Assembly: GCA_900318175.1 (NCBI GenBank) | Contig: ONJQ01000010.1 | Location: 1-64,000 of the forward strand | Source of the DNA: an uncultured Bacteroidales bacterium | GTDB lineage: Bacteria > Bacteroidota > Bacteroidia > Bacteroidales > P3 | DNA length: 64,000 nt | Direction: 5' to 3' | In this document: piece after piece, positions 52,111-61,190 of the stretch | How the letters are laid out: every line of letters starts with the position of its first letter | Position numbering within the stretch: position 1 is the stretch's first letter | Made by a program: the position numbers and the translations under genes | Notes under the pieces: model-generated | Databases searched by the model: none | What the model saw: the letters and a program-made list of their open reading frames with translations, nothing else | What the model was told of the DNA's origin: nothing

Positions 52111-53649
52111 ATGAGATTAAATGTCTTGAAACGAGTGTTTTTGATGCTGCTGACGATGGCTACTATCCCGTCGTGGGCGCAGAAACTTATCACATACGAG
52201 GCAGGGATGGGCACCCGAGACCCTTCCGACGCCGATGTGTGGATACTCTATCAGCGTGTCCGTGCCGAGCATGAGGGCATGGTGCTTTATGCCGATTCGG
52301 CCTTGCTCAACACGGTTCTCAACGATTTCACGGCCTTTGGTCATATCAAGATTGTAATCTCCGACACGACTACTATCTATGGCGACCAGCTGTATTACGA
52401 CGGTGTGAGCCGTGTCGTGGACATTTGGGACGACACCGTGCGCTTTATCGACGGGAAGACTCTCCTTAAGTCAGACCATCTGTCGTACGACCGTGTCTCG
52501 TCCATAGCTACTTATGACACCTGGGGCATTACCACCAACGAGGATAAACGCTTGGTGAGCCGAAAAGGGTATTATAATTCGGAGACAAAGATTGTGGATA
52601 TTTATAATGATGTGGAGCTGAGCGATTCCAATATGCGTTTATTGACCGACACGCTCACCTTCAACACAAACACCAATGTGGCGCATTTCTGGAGCCCGAC
52701 GCATATCTACACTGATTCCACAACCATGTACAGCGAGCACGGCACCTACAATACCGACTTGCGCTATGCCCACTCCATGAAAAGATCCGAGGTCCATAAC
52801 GGCGAAAAACACATCACCTGCGACACCCTTCATTACTACGAGGAGACGGAGTTCGGACGTGCTATAGGTAATGTGGAACTCCGCGACACTGTCAATGATG
52901 TGATAAGCACCAGTCGTTATGCCGAGACCCGCCAGTCCGACCATACGTCGTTTGTTACAGACAGTGCGCTGGTCCGTTTTGTGTACCATGATGAAGACAA
53001 CCCCGATGCCGAGGCCGACACCCTGTATCTTCATGCCGACAGCATTATTGTAGTCAACGACTCTGCCCGCCATCTGCAGTCCGTCAGTGCCTACCGCCAT
53101 GTGAAGGTGTTCCGTGGCGATGCACAGGCCATGAGCGATTCGCTCTACTACTCAGCTGCGGACTCCACCATGCGCCTTTTCCAGAGTCCCGTGGTTTGGT
53201 ATGACCACTACCAAGCCTTGGCCGATACCATCATCGTGCTACACGATGACGACGGCGCACGCCAGGCGTGGCTCAACAGCAACATCTTCTGTATCGAACA
53301 GGTGGACCCTGACAAGTTCAACCAAGTGAAAGGACGCAACGCCATCGTCTATTTCCGCAAAGGAGAACCGCACTATGCCGATGTCCTCGGCAATGCTGAG
53401 ATGGTTTACTACCTCACCGAGGACGATAATCATGGCAACAAAAGCCTAATCGGAGTGAATGTGGGCGCGGGTTCGGACATGCGCATTTATTTTGTCGACC
53501 GCGCTCCCGACCGTGTTGTAACCTTAGGCAATCCGGACATGAACACGTACCCATACGACCAGCTGACCCCAGAGAAGAAACAGTTGGGCAACTTTAAATG
53601 GATCGAAGACCGTCGTCCCAAGAAGCCGCTTGACGTCTTCGTGTGGTGA
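52111..53649 (+). CDS. OstA-like (LptA/LptD N-terminal domain) protein
   Basis: The ATG at 52111 opens a signal peptide (MRLNVLKRVFLMLLTMATIPSWAQ). The 512-residue protein consists of repeated short strands, for example GDQLYYDGVSRVVDIWDDTV, LLKSDHLSYDRVSSIATY and YYEETEFGRAIGNVELRD, matching the beta-jellyroll repeats of OstA/LptA. Such proteins form the periplasmic bridge for lipopolysaccharide transport; in Bacteroidetes this long form is called OstA-like and its exact role is less settled. There is no C-terminal barrel, so it is not LptD. It has its own promoter and is followed by grpE after 119 bases. Confidence 0.85.
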   Translation: MRLNVLKRVFLMLLTMATIPSWAQKLITYEAGMGTRDPSDADVWILYQRVRAEHEGMVLYADSALLNTVLNDFTAFGHIKIVISDTTTIYGDQLYYDGVSRVVDIWDDTVRFIDGKTLLKSDHLSYDRVSSIATYDTWGITTNEDKRLVSRKGYYNSETKIVDIYNDVELSDSNMRLLTDTLTFNTNTNVAHFWSPTHIYTDSTTMYSEHGTYNTDLRYAHSMKRSEVHNGEKHITCDTLHYYEETEFGRAIGNVELRDTVNDVISTSRYAETRQSDHTSFVTDSALVRFVYHDEDNPDAEADTLYLHADSIIVVNDSARHLQSVSAYRHVKVFRGDAQAMSDSLYYSAADSTMRLFQSPVVWYDHYQALADTIIVLHDDDGARQAWLNSNIFCIEQVDPDKFNQVKGRNAIVYFRKGEPHYADVLGNAEMVYYLTEDDNHGNKSLIGVNVGAGSDMRIYFVDRAPDRVVTLGNPDMNTYPYDQLTPEKKQLGNFKWIEDRRPKKPLDVFVW

Positions 53650-53768
53650 CAAAATGTCAGCAACCGTCCATTGGCACTCCTTTTGTTGCCATTAGGTCAG
53701 TTTTTGGCACATTGTTCCAAAAATGATTAGGTACATTTATCCCAAACAAAAAAAATAAAAATATAGAT

Positions 53769-54347
53769 ATGACCCAGGAAGAGAAAGAAATAGAACAAGA
53801 AAAGAACAACCAACAAGATACTGAAGCCAAGGCTGCACAGCCCGAAACCGAGCCGGAAAAACAGAAAGAGCACAAAAAACGCCACGACCGCCACAGCGAA
53901 CACGACCACAAGGTGCAAGAGATGGGTGAGAAACTGGCCGAGATGAATGACAAATATGTCAGGCTCTATTCTGAGTATGAGAACTACCGCAAACGCACCA
54001 ACACTGAGAAAGCAGACCTGATTGTGAACGGTAGCAAGGATATGATAAAAGCCATCCTCCCAGTGGTGGACGATATGGAGCGAGCACTCACAGCCATGTC
54101 CGACGACGAAGGTGCCAAAGAGGGTGTACAACTCATTTATAATAAGATGATGAACATCCTCTCGCAGAAGGGGCTGAAGCCCATGGAGTCAAAGGGTGTC
54201 AAGTTTGACGAGAACCTTCACGAGGCCGTCACCCAGTTCCCCGCCACCGATGAGAGCCAGAAAGGAACCGTGGTCGACGTGGTGGAGAAAGGCTACTTCC
54301 TCAACGATAAGGTGCTGCGCTACGCCAAAGTGGTTGTGGCAATTTAA
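53769..54347 (+). CDS. grpE: GrpE nucleotide exchange factor
   Basis: A 192-residue protein. The N-terminus is a long charged segment (EEKEIEQEKNNQQDTEAKAAQ, then HDRHSEHD) leading into the coiled coil, with the canonical ELNDKYVRLYSEYENYRKRT-like region (MNDKYVRLYSEYENYRKR). The C-terminal beta domain has GVKFDENLHEAVTQF and VDVVEKGYFLNDKVLRYAKVVV, the usual GrpE ending. It releases ADP from DnaK. The dnaJ gene follows after 110 bases. DnaK is not in this window. A possible upstream -7 box is TACATTTA at about 53732. Confidence 0.97.
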   Translation: MTQEEKEIEQEKNNQQDTEAKAAQPETEPEKQKEHKKRHDRHSEHDHKVQEMGEKLAEMNDKYVRLYSEYENYRKRTNTEKADLIVNGSKDMIKAILPVVDDMERALTAMSDDEGAKEGVQLIYNKMMNILSQKGLKPMESKGVKFDENLHEAVTQFPATDESQKGTVVDVVEKGYFLNDKVLRYAKVVVAI

Positions 54348-54457
54348 TAAGAACAAAGAGAAAAGAAAGGAGACTAAGGCGCGAAGGCTCGCTGCTCCCT
54401 GCCCGCACAGTCCATGCAGCCCAGCGGGGCAGAACCTGAAAGCCTGAAGAAACAATT

Positions 54458-55621
54458 ATGGCAAAGAGAGATTATTATGAAGTGCTTGGGGTCAGTAAGA
54501 ATGCTACCCCTGAAGAATTGAAGAAAGCCTACCGCAAATTGGCCCTCCAATATCACCCCGACCGCAATCCTGGCGACAAGGAGGCCGAGGAGAAGTTCAA
54601 GGAGGCTGCCGAGGCATACGATGTGCTCAGCAACCCCGACAAGAAGGCGCGCTATGACCAGTTCGGTCCTGCTGCGTTTGACGGATCGGAGGGTGGCGGC
54701 ATGAACATGAACGATATTTTCTCGCAGTTCGGCGACATCTTCAGCGATTTCTTTGGCGGTGGACGTTTTGGAGGCGGTTTCAGTGGCTTTGGCGGTTTTG
54801 GTGGTGGCCAGCAGGGACATCGTCGTGCTGCCGCTCGTGGCACCAATCTCCGCATCAAAGTCAAGCTCACCCTTGAGGAGATCGAGAAGGGATGCGAGAA
54901 GAAAATCAAAGTGGCTAAATATGTGTCCTGCAAAACTTGCGGTGGCACGGGAGCCCGAAACAATAATTACGAGACCTGCCCCCATTGCCATGGCTCGGGA
55001 GTGGTCACCGAGGTGCGTCGTACCATCCTTGGCCAGATGCAGACCCAGAGCGTCTGCCCCCATTGCGGTGGAGAGGGTCGCATCATCAAAGACAAATGTC
55101 ATGACTGCAACGGCGAGGGCATAGTACGCGCCGAGGAGGTCATCACTATCAATATCCCCGCCGGCGTCTACGACGGCATGCAGCTCTCCATGAGCGGCAA
55201 GGGCAATGCGGCACCCCACGGCGGTGTGCCCGGCGACCTCATCATCCTTGTTGAGGAGATTCCGCACGACACTTTTGAGCGTCAGGAAACCAACCTCTAC
55301 TATAACGCCTTCATCACTTTTGCCCAGGCCGCAATGGGTGCCACGATAGAGATTCCCACCCTTTCGGGTCGCGTGAAGGTGAAGATTGAAGCCGGCACGC
55401 CTTCCGGCAAAGTGCTCCGCCTGAAGGGCAAGGGATTGCCCGAGGTGAACGGCTATGGTCGTGGTGACCTTTTTGTCAGCGTCAATGTGTGGATTCCGAA
55501 AAACCTCTCGCGCGAGGAGAAGGAGACCCTCACACGTCTTGACAAGTCGCCCAACTTCCAGCCCGCACCCTCCAAGGCCGAACGGGGCTTCTTCGATAAA
55601 ATGAAGGACCTTTTCAATTGA
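54458..55621 (+). CDS. dnaJ: chaperone DnaJ
   Basis: A 387-residue protein with all class I DnaJ domains: J domain (residues 1-70) with HPD at 33-35, a G/F-rich linker ([18 protein letters not shown]), a zinc-finger with four CxxCxGxG repeats ([32 protein letters not shown]), and C-terminal beta domains with [16 protein letters not shown]. It stimulates DnaK ATPase and delivers substrates. It forms an operon with grpE and ends in a hairpin terminator. The length and domain order are standard. Confidence 0.98.
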   Translation: MAKRDYYEVLGVSKNATPEELKKAYRKLALQYHPDRNPGDKEAEEKFKEAAEAYDVLSNPDKKARYDQFGPAAFDGSEGGGMNMNDIFSQFGDIFSDFFGGGRFGGGFSGFGGFGGGQQGHRRAAARGTNLRIKVKLTLEEIEKGCEKKIKVAKYVSCKTCGGTGARNNNYETCPHCHGSGVVTEVRRTILGQMQTQSVCPHCGGEGRIIKDKCHDCNGEGIVRAEEVITINIPAGVYDGMQLSMSGKGNAAPHGGVPGDLIILVEEIPHDTFERQETNLYYNAFITFAQAAMGATIEIPTLSGRVKVKIEAGTPSGKVLRLKGKGLPEVNGYGRGDLFVSVNVWIPKNLSREEKETLTRLDKSPNFQPAPSKAERGFFDKMKDLFN

Positions 55622-55631
55622 TTCTATTCCT

Positions 55632-55664
55632 CAATGGTTCCGTCGCCCTGTGATGGAACCATTG
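55632..55664 (+). terminator. terminator after dnaJ
   Basis: A 10-bp perfect stem (caatggttcc at 55632-55641 with ggaaccattg at 55655-55664) and 13-nt loop, followed by a weak T-rich tail (catccttta). It lies 10 bases after the dnaJ stop. Confidence 0.7.
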
Positions 55665-55692
55665 CATCCTTTATACAGTTATCCAACAGCCC

Positions 55693-56976
55693 ATGCAACG
55701 CATGAATGAATCCTTTCTCCAATATGTCTGGCAGCACAGGCTGTTAGAGGGAGATTTGTTCACTGCCGACGGGCTACCGTTGCGCATAGAGCACCCTGGC
55801 ATGCTTAACACCCATGCGGGTCCGGACTTCAGCAATGCACGCGTTTGGATAGGGGAGACCCTCTGGGTCGGCAATGTCGAAGTGCACGTCAAGGCCTCCG
55901 ACTGGAACCGCCATCATCATAGTCTGGACCGCGCCTACGACAACGTTGTGCTACATGTGGTTCATCTCAACGATGCCCCCATAGTGCTGCAGAATGGACA
56001 TGCGCTCCCTACACTTGCTTTGTCCGACCATATCCCTCAAGCTCTGTGGGACAACTACGAATCCCTAATCTCGCCTCCGGAACCCATTCCCGTTCCCTGC
56101 GCCAACCACCTGTCGGCCATTTCGCCCAACTATATCGCCGCTTCCCTTGAGCGGCTCCTGCTCGAACGACTTGAGGATAAATGTTCCCAGGTGCGCCGCC
56201 TCCTTGAGCAAAGCCGCGGCGATTGGGAGCAATGCTGCTATCTGATGCTGGCTCACTACTTTGGAGGCAAAGCCAATGCTTTTCCTTTTGAGCTGCTTGC
56301 CCAGTCAACTCCACAGACCCTCCTTGCCCGTTGGCGGGACCAACCCCAGCGCGTCGAGGCTCTTCTCATGGGTCAGGCGGGTTTTCTGGAAGGCTATTTT
56401 GAAGATGACTACCCCCGTCAACTCCAGTCCGACTACGGAGCCCTTCGAGCTGCTGCAGGGCTTACCCCTATCTCTGCCCATCTGTGGCGTTTCGCCAGAC
56501 TGAGGCCATACAGTTTCCCCACCTTGCGCATCAGCCAGTTTGCACAGCTTGTCTGCCGTTCCCACAGCCTTTTCAGCCGACTGCTCGAAACCGAGCGCGC
56601 CGCCGATCTCCAACAGCTCTTCAACCTCACAGCTTCCTCCTATTGGGACAACCATTACCGTTTTGATTCCCCTTCGCTGGGGCAGCCCAAACGGGTGGGT
56701 GCCCAGCTTATTGACCTCCTCATCATCAACGCCGTAGTGCCGCTTCTTTTCGAGTACGGCAACCAGCATGCACAGCAAACCTACAAGGACCGTGCCGTCG
56801 ACCTCCTCCAGCAACTCCCCTCCGAGGCCAACAGCCAGCTGCGGCTATGGCAGTCTGTGGGCATAAGCCCAAACAGCGCCGCCCAAAGCCAGGCCTTGCT
56901 TCAGCTGCACCAACACTATTGCCAACAGCACAATTGTCTCAACTGCCAGATAGGCTATAAAATCATTACACAGTGA
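55693..56976 (+). CDS. DUF2851 family protein
   Basis: A 427-residue cytosolic protein of the usual DUF2851 length. The family opens with FLQYVWQHRLLEGDLFTADG and has the conserved GPDFSNARVWIGETLWVGNVEV-type stretch (GPDFSNARVWIG), then VHVKASDWNRHHHSLDRAYDNVVLHVV, where the paired His and Asp residues resemble a metal or nuclease-like site. The C-terminus has CxxHxCxxC-like Cys residues (HYCQQHNCLNC). The function is unknown. Its TGA overlaps the GTG start of the downstream MurF-Alr fusion. ATG 55702 is an alternative start. Confidence 0.9.
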   Translation: MQRMNESFLQYVWQHRLLEGDLFTADGLPLRIEHPGMLNTHAGPDFSNARVWIGETLWVGNVEVHVKASDWNRHHHSLDRAYDNVVLHVVHLNDAPIVLQNGHALPTLALSDHIPQALWDNYESLISPPEPIPVPCANHLSAISPNYIAASLERLLLERLEDKCSQVRRLLEQSRGDWEQCCYLMLAHYFGGKANAFPFELLAQSTPQTLLARWRDQPQRVEALLMGQAGFLEGYFEDDYPRQLQSDYGALRAAAGLTPISAHLWRFARLRPYSFPTLRISQFAQLVCRSHSLFSRLLETERAADLQQLFNLTASSYWDNHYRFDSPSLGQPKRVGAQLIDLLIINAVVPLLFEYGNQHAQQTYKDRAVDLLQQLPSEANSQLRLWQSVGISPNSAAQSQALLQLHQHYCQQHNCLNCQIGYKIITQ

Positions 56977-59468
56977 AACCTGCCGAAATAACCTCCATCC
57001 TAAAAGGTGCCACAGCCCTTGTGGCCGACCCCGACAGCGACATCCAGCACCTCCTCACGGACAGCCGCCGTTCTGCCGATTTTGCACACAGTCTCTTCTT
57101 TGCCATCCCCACCAAGCGCAACACGGGTTGCCGCTATGTCTATAACCTCTATGCCAGCGGAGTCCGCAATTTCGTCGTTCCGCAGGAGGTCGAAGAGACC
57201 TTCCAGCAGCAATTCTCCCGCTGCGAGGGTGCCAACTTCTGGCAAGTCAAGAACGTCGTCATGGCCCTCCAGCAACTTGCCGCCTATCGCCGCTCTCTCT
57301 ACGACATTCCCGTGGTGGGCATCACGGGCTCCAACGGCAAGACCATTGTCAAGGACTGGATTATCCAGCTTGTAGCTGACGACTGTAAAACCGTCTCCAG
57401 CCCCCGCAGCTACAATTCGCAGATAGGCGTGCCTCTCTCCGTCTGGCAGATGGACGACGGCGACGAGCTTGCCGTCTTCGAGGCCGGCATTTCCGAAGCT
57501 GGCGAGATGGAGAACCTCCGCCGCGTCATCAATCCCACCATCGGCATCTTCACCAACATCGGTCAGGCCCACGATGAGAACTTCCTCACCCGCCAACAGA
57601 AAATAGCCGAGAAGCTTCAGCTCTTCACCCACTGCGACGTCCTCATATACTGCTCCGACCACAAGGAAATCCATTCGGCCATCTCGCAGCTCGAAAGCTT
57701 CCGCTCACTGCGACGCTACACGTGGGGCCATTCCGATACTGACATCCTACAGATTGTCGACATTCAGGTCCGCGATGCTGACACCCAAATTTCCCTTCTC
57801 CGTTCCGGTGAGCCCTTCTCGCTGGCCATTCCCTTTACCGACCGTGCCTCAGTCGAAAACGCGCTCCATTGTGTGGCCCTGCTCTGCTACCTTGGCTATG
57901 ACCCTGACACCATTGCTCGTCGTTGTCTGCGTCTCACGCCCGTGGCCATGCGGCTGGAGATGAACGAAGCTCTCAACAACTCTCTCCTTGTCAACGACTC
58001 TTATAGCCTCGACCTCGACTCCCTTGCAATCGCGCTCGACTATGTCCAGCACGACCGCCAGCATCGCAGCCGGGCTCTCATCATGAGCGACATACTGCAG
58101 GCCGGACTGCCGGAACCCGATCTCTACGCTCAGGTGGCACAGTTGGTCAAAGCCCATGGCATCGCCCGTTTCATCGGCATCGGGGACGCCTTGGGGCGTA
58201 ATCGCAACCTCTTTGCCGGACTCGACACCTATTTCTTTGAAACCACGGAAGCGTGTATCCGCCAGTTTGATTTCGACCTCTTCGACCACGAAACCATCCT
58301 CCTCAAGGGGGCTCGCCGCTTCCATTTCGAGGACATAGCACGCATGCTGCAACGCAAGTCCCACCAAACTGTCATGGAGGTCAACCTCGACAACCTCATC
58401 TCCAACCTCAACTACTACCGCTCCCTCATCCGTCCCACCACACGCCTCATGGCCATGGTCAAGGCTGCAAGTTACGGTGCTGGCAAAGTGGAAGTCGCCA
58501 ATGCCCTTCAGTTCAATCATGTCGACTATCTCACCGTGGCCTACAGCGACGAGGGTGTTGACCTTCGCCGCAACGGCATCACTCTCCCCATCATGGTCAT
58601 GAACCCCGAGGAAGAGAGTTTCGACGACATTATACGCTACCAACTTGAGCCTGACATCTATAGTTTCCGCATCTTCAAACTCTTCTCCGAAGCCGTCAGC
58701 CTGATGGGGTCTGCAACCCCCTATCCCGTACATGTCGAGCTGGACACAGGGATGCACCGACTCGGATTCTCGGGCACCGACCTTGACCAGATTGCCCGCA
58801 GCTTCAACCATCCCGGCTGCCCGCTGCGGGTGCAGTCCATCTTCTCTCATCTGGCCTGTGCCGACGACCCCGCACAGGACGCCTTCACCCATGCGCAGAT
58901 TGACCGCTTCACGCAGTGGAGCGCAGCCCTACGGTCCAAGTTGGGTACAACGGGCATCCTTTGCCACATTCTCAACTCCTCCGGCATCGAGCGTTTCCCC
59001 GAGGCACAGATGGACATGGTGCGTCTTGGCATAGGCCTCTACGGCATCTCGCCTCAGCCCTCCGTCTCGTGCCATCTCCGCCCTGTCAGCACCCTCAAGA
59101 CAAGGATTTCTCAAATCAAGTCCATCCCCGCGGGCGACAGTGTGGGCTACAACTGCCGTTGGATAGCCTCGCGCCCCTCGCGCATCGCCATCATCGCCAT
59201 AGGCTATGCCGACGGCCTCAACCGCCATTTAGGCTATGGCAACGGGCGTGTACTTATAGGGGGCTGCCAAGTGCCCATCATCGGCTCTGTGTGCATGGAC
59301 ATGTGCTTCCTTGATGTCACCGACGTCCCCTGCCGCGAAGGCGATGAAGTCACCCTCTTCGGTCCCGCCGACCTCCTTCAGCAGCAAGCTGCCAGTGCCG
59401 GTACCATCCCCTACGAGCTTCTAACCTCTGTCTCGCCCCGCGTAAGGCGCACCTATATACAGGAGTAG
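56973..59468 (+). CDS. bifunctional MurF / alanine racemase fusion
   Basis: An 831-residue two-enzyme fusion. The N-terminal half is MurF (UDP-MurNAc-tripeptide:D-Ala-D-Ala ligase) with the ATP loop GITGSNGKT (residues 116-124), GIFTNIGQAH, and LLVNDSYSLDLDS. The C-terminal half, from about residue 465, is alanine racemase with the PLP lysine in AMVKAASYGAG (Lys497), the second catalytic tyrosine in GDSVGYNCRW (Tyr726) and GSVCMDMCFLDVTD. The fusion couples supply of D-Ala to its use in murein precursors and is a known Bacteroidetes arrangement. The GTG at 56973 overlaps the DUF2851 stop (GTGA), so the pair is coupled. A terminator follows. Confidence 0.96.
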   Translation: MKPAEITSILKGATALVADPDSDIQHLLTDSRRSADFAHSLFFAIPTKRNTGCRYVYNLYASGVRNFVVPQEVEETFQQQFSRCEGANFWQVKNVVMALQQLAAYRRSLYDIPVVGITGSNGKTIVKDWIIQLVADDCKTVSSPRSYNSQIGVPLSVWQMDDGDELAVFEAGISEAGEMENLRRVINPTIGIFTNIGQAHDENFLTRQQKIAEKLQLFTHCDVLIYCSDHKEIHSAISQLESFRSLRRYTWGHSDTDILQIVDIQVRDADTQISLLRSGEPFSLAIPFTDRASVENALHCVALLCYLGYDPDTIARRCLRLTPVAMRLEMNEALNNSLLVNDSYSLDLDSLAIALDYVQHDRQHRSRALIMSDILQAGLPEPDLYAQVAQLVKAHGIARFIGIGDALGRNRNLFAGLDTYFFETTEACIRQFDFDLFDHETILLKGARRFHFEDIARMLQRKSHQTVMEVNLDNLISNLNYYRSLIRPTTRLMAMVKAASYGAGKVEVANALQFNHVDYLTVAYSDEGVDLRRNGITLPIMVMNPEEESFDDIIRYQLEPDIYSFRIFKLFSEAVSLMGSATPYPVHVELDTGMHRLGFSGTDLDQIARSFNHPGCPLRVQSIFSHLACADDPAQDAFTHAQIDRFTQWSAALRSKLGTTGILCHILNSSGIERFPEAQMDMVRLGIGLYGISPQPSVSCHLRPVSTLKTRISQIKSIPAGDSVGYNCRWIASRPSRIAIIAIGYADGLNRHLGYGNGRVLIGGCQVPIIGSVCMDMCFLDVTDVPCREGDEVTLFGPADLLQQQAASAGTIPYELLTSVSPRVRRTYIQE

Positions 59469-59580
59469 CTCTCCAATTCCGACTGACATTCCCCTGCTGC
59501 CCCCTTTTGGATGGCTGTTCCCCCCTGAGGTGTAGAACAAACGCTGGAATAAAACATAATGCTTGTGTCAGGGGTGCGAA

Positions 59581-59640
59581 AGCCCCCCTGCAACAGCTGT
59601 GTGTCGAGTCAATTGGGGCAATTGCGGCAGGGCTTTTTTT
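59581..59640 (+). terminator. terminator after the MurF-Alr gene
   Basis: agcccccctgc (59581-59591) pairs with gcagggct (59627-59634) across a 35-nt loop, with a two-base bulge, and is directly followed by T7 (59634-59640). The loop contains a smaller caattg pair. It is 112 bases past the stop. Confidence 0.7.
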
Positions 59641-59660
59641 GCAATGTCAGATTTTTTGTG

Positions 59661-59668
59661 TATTTTTG
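59661..59668 (+). promoter_or_regulatory. -7 promoter element for the small lipoprotein gene
   Basis: TATTTTTG fits TAnnTTTG and lies 123 bases before the chosen ATG (59792). The 5' untranslated region would be longer than usual here. Confidence 0.5.
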
Positions 59669-59791
59669 CAGTCTCTTGCAAGGTATGGCGGGGAGCTGGC
59701 GTTTGTGTTAGTAGGTTGATTGACACAAAGCTTGGACCTAAAGCCGTGCGAGATGCGAATGCGAGTATTTTTGAAAAAAATAATATTTGTT

Positions 59792-60367
59792 ATGACAAAA
59801 CATTTATCAGTCCTATGCATTGCCGCCGCGTTGCTCCTTAGCACCGTGGTATCCAGTTGCACCACCCAGCGCCAAGTCGTGTCGCTGAACGGCTACGAAC
59901 GCACCGTGGCGCTCATGGCTCAGCAGATGGCCGCCGAAGGCTACATGCAGACCGGCGCCGAGTCCACATCCACCAACCAAATCAGCGTTGACAAGACAGT
60001 GACCTACTTCAACCGCTATGGCCGTGAGACAGGCTATTCGCAGAAGATGAAAAACAACCTCTACTACCACAATGTCTACACCTTTGCCGACAGCCTTGGC
60101 AACCAGGCCACCGTGACCACCCTCTACAAGCCCGAGACCATTGGCAACACCGTCTGCCTCGAAGAGTACGCTTTGGAAGGCTGCAAGACCTCCCTTCCGC
60201 AGGACTATGCACGCATCTGTTCCGGCGGCGGCCCCGTCTCCCGCAACCTCTCCCAGCTCTATACCGACACCACCGTCGAGGATTTGGACTACCTCAAATC
60301 TTCCTTAATTCTTGCGGGCGGCGCAGCCGTGCTGGGAGTGCTCCTCTTGGTCTTGTTGGGCGAGTAA
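59792..60367 (+). CDS. small lipoprotein with C-terminal transmembrane helix
   Basis: The ATG at 59792 opens a lipoprotein signal (MTKHLSVLCIAAALLLSTVVSSC); the longer frame upstream has an implausible N-terminus. The 191-residue protein has no recognised domain. A soluble middle part (YERTVALMAQQMAAEGYMQTG, VTYFNRYGRETGY) is followed by a C-terminal hydrophobic helix (SLILAGGAAVLGVLLLVLLGE). Lipid at one end and a helix at the other is unusual. No partner gene is evident. It has its own candidate promoter. The next gene starts 121 bases on. Confidence 0.6.
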   Translation: MTKHLSVLCIAAALLLSTVVSSCTTQRQVVSLNGYERTVALMAQQMAAEGYMQTGAESTSTNQISVDKTVTYFNRYGRETGYSQKMKNNLYYHNVYTFADSLGNQATVTTLYKPETIGNTVCLEEYALEGCKTSLPQDYARICSGGGPVSRNLSQLYTDTTVEDLDYLKSSLILAGGAAVLGVLLLVLLGE

Positions 60368-60488
60368 ACGTTGCTTTCCCCCCATGCCCGAGGGTACTGC
60401 CTCATTTTCGTACCTCGTATAGGGACCATACTCCATGGCATTTAGGTAATAGTTCAAAAAATCAAATCAATCGTTGCACCCTTGCACC

Positions 60489-61190
60489 ATGAAACACAAG
60501 TATTTTGTCGGACGGATGAAGATGGCGGACGTAGTGGCCGCAAACCACACCCTCATACTGGCTATGCCGCGCTTCGGCATCGCTTTGGGATTCGGCGAAC
60601 GCAGCGTGCAGGAAATCTGTGCGCAATACTCCCTGCCCGTAGACTTTGTGCTGATGGTCTTCAACGTCTACACCTTTGACGATTACCTGCCCGACGAGGA
60701 AGAGCTAAAGCGGACCGACTTCAGCCCGCTGGTGCCTTACCTCGAAGCCAGCCACCGCTACTACCTCAACGAGCGGCTTCCCCACATCCAGCGGCACCTG
60801 ATGCATGTGGCCGGGAGTGCCGGCGAACGTTACGGCTCCATATTGAAAAGCTTCTTTGAAGACTACCGCAAAGAGGTGGTGGAGCATTTCGAGAGTGAGG
60901 AGTGCGACGTCTTCCCCTACCTGCAAGGGCTTTTGAACGGCTGTGCGGCGGCAAAACCCGTGTCCGACCATTTTGCCGACAACCACACCGATTTGGTCGA
61001 CAAACTCAGCGACCTGACACAGATACTCTACAAGTATATCCCCTGCGAGGGCTTTGCCGAGGAGCTCAACGAACTCGTTTTCTCCATCCTGCAGCTCAGT
61101 GCCGACTTGGAGAAGCACGCCGTCATCGAAGAGAAAATCCTGCTGCCCTACATCTACCAGCTGGAAAGGAGGCGAGCCGATGAAACCTAA
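60489..61190 (+). CDS. hemerythrin-domain protein with RIC-like N-terminal domain
   Basis: The ATG at 60489 (MKHKYFVGRMKMADVVAANHT) is preferred; 60474 adds only five residues. The first 60 residues resemble the ScdA/RIC N-terminal domain but lack its Cys-Cys pair, since the expected GIDFCCGG is replaced by GIALGFGE. The following helical part is hemerythrin-like, with candidate iron ligands in EASHRYY, VVEHFESEE, DNHTDLVDKL and EKHAVIEEKILLP. Hemerythrin domains bind a di-iron centre and sense or handle O2, NO or peroxide; RIC proteins repair nitrosatively damaged iron-sulfur or di-iron sites. Its stop overlaps the start of a LuxR-type regulator by 11 bases, so the two are probably functionally linked. 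Confidence 0.8.
   Translation: MKHKYFVGRMKMADVVAANHTLILAMPRFGIALGFGERSVQEICAQYSLPVDFVLMVFNVYTFDDYLPDEEELKRTDFSPLVPYLEASHRYYLNERLPHIQRHLMHVAGSAGERYGSILKSFFEDYRKEVVEHFESEECDVFPYLQGLLNGCAAAKPVSDHFADNHTDLVDKLSDLTQILYKYIPCEGFAEELNELVFSILQLSADLEKHAVIEEKILLPYIYQLERRRADET

Noticed and set aside
53701-53740. Promoter for grpE (TTG at 53712 and TACATTTA at 53732)
   Set aside because: The -7 box ends in A rather than G and the spacing of 17 bases is shorter than usual, so it is mentioned only in the grpE entry.
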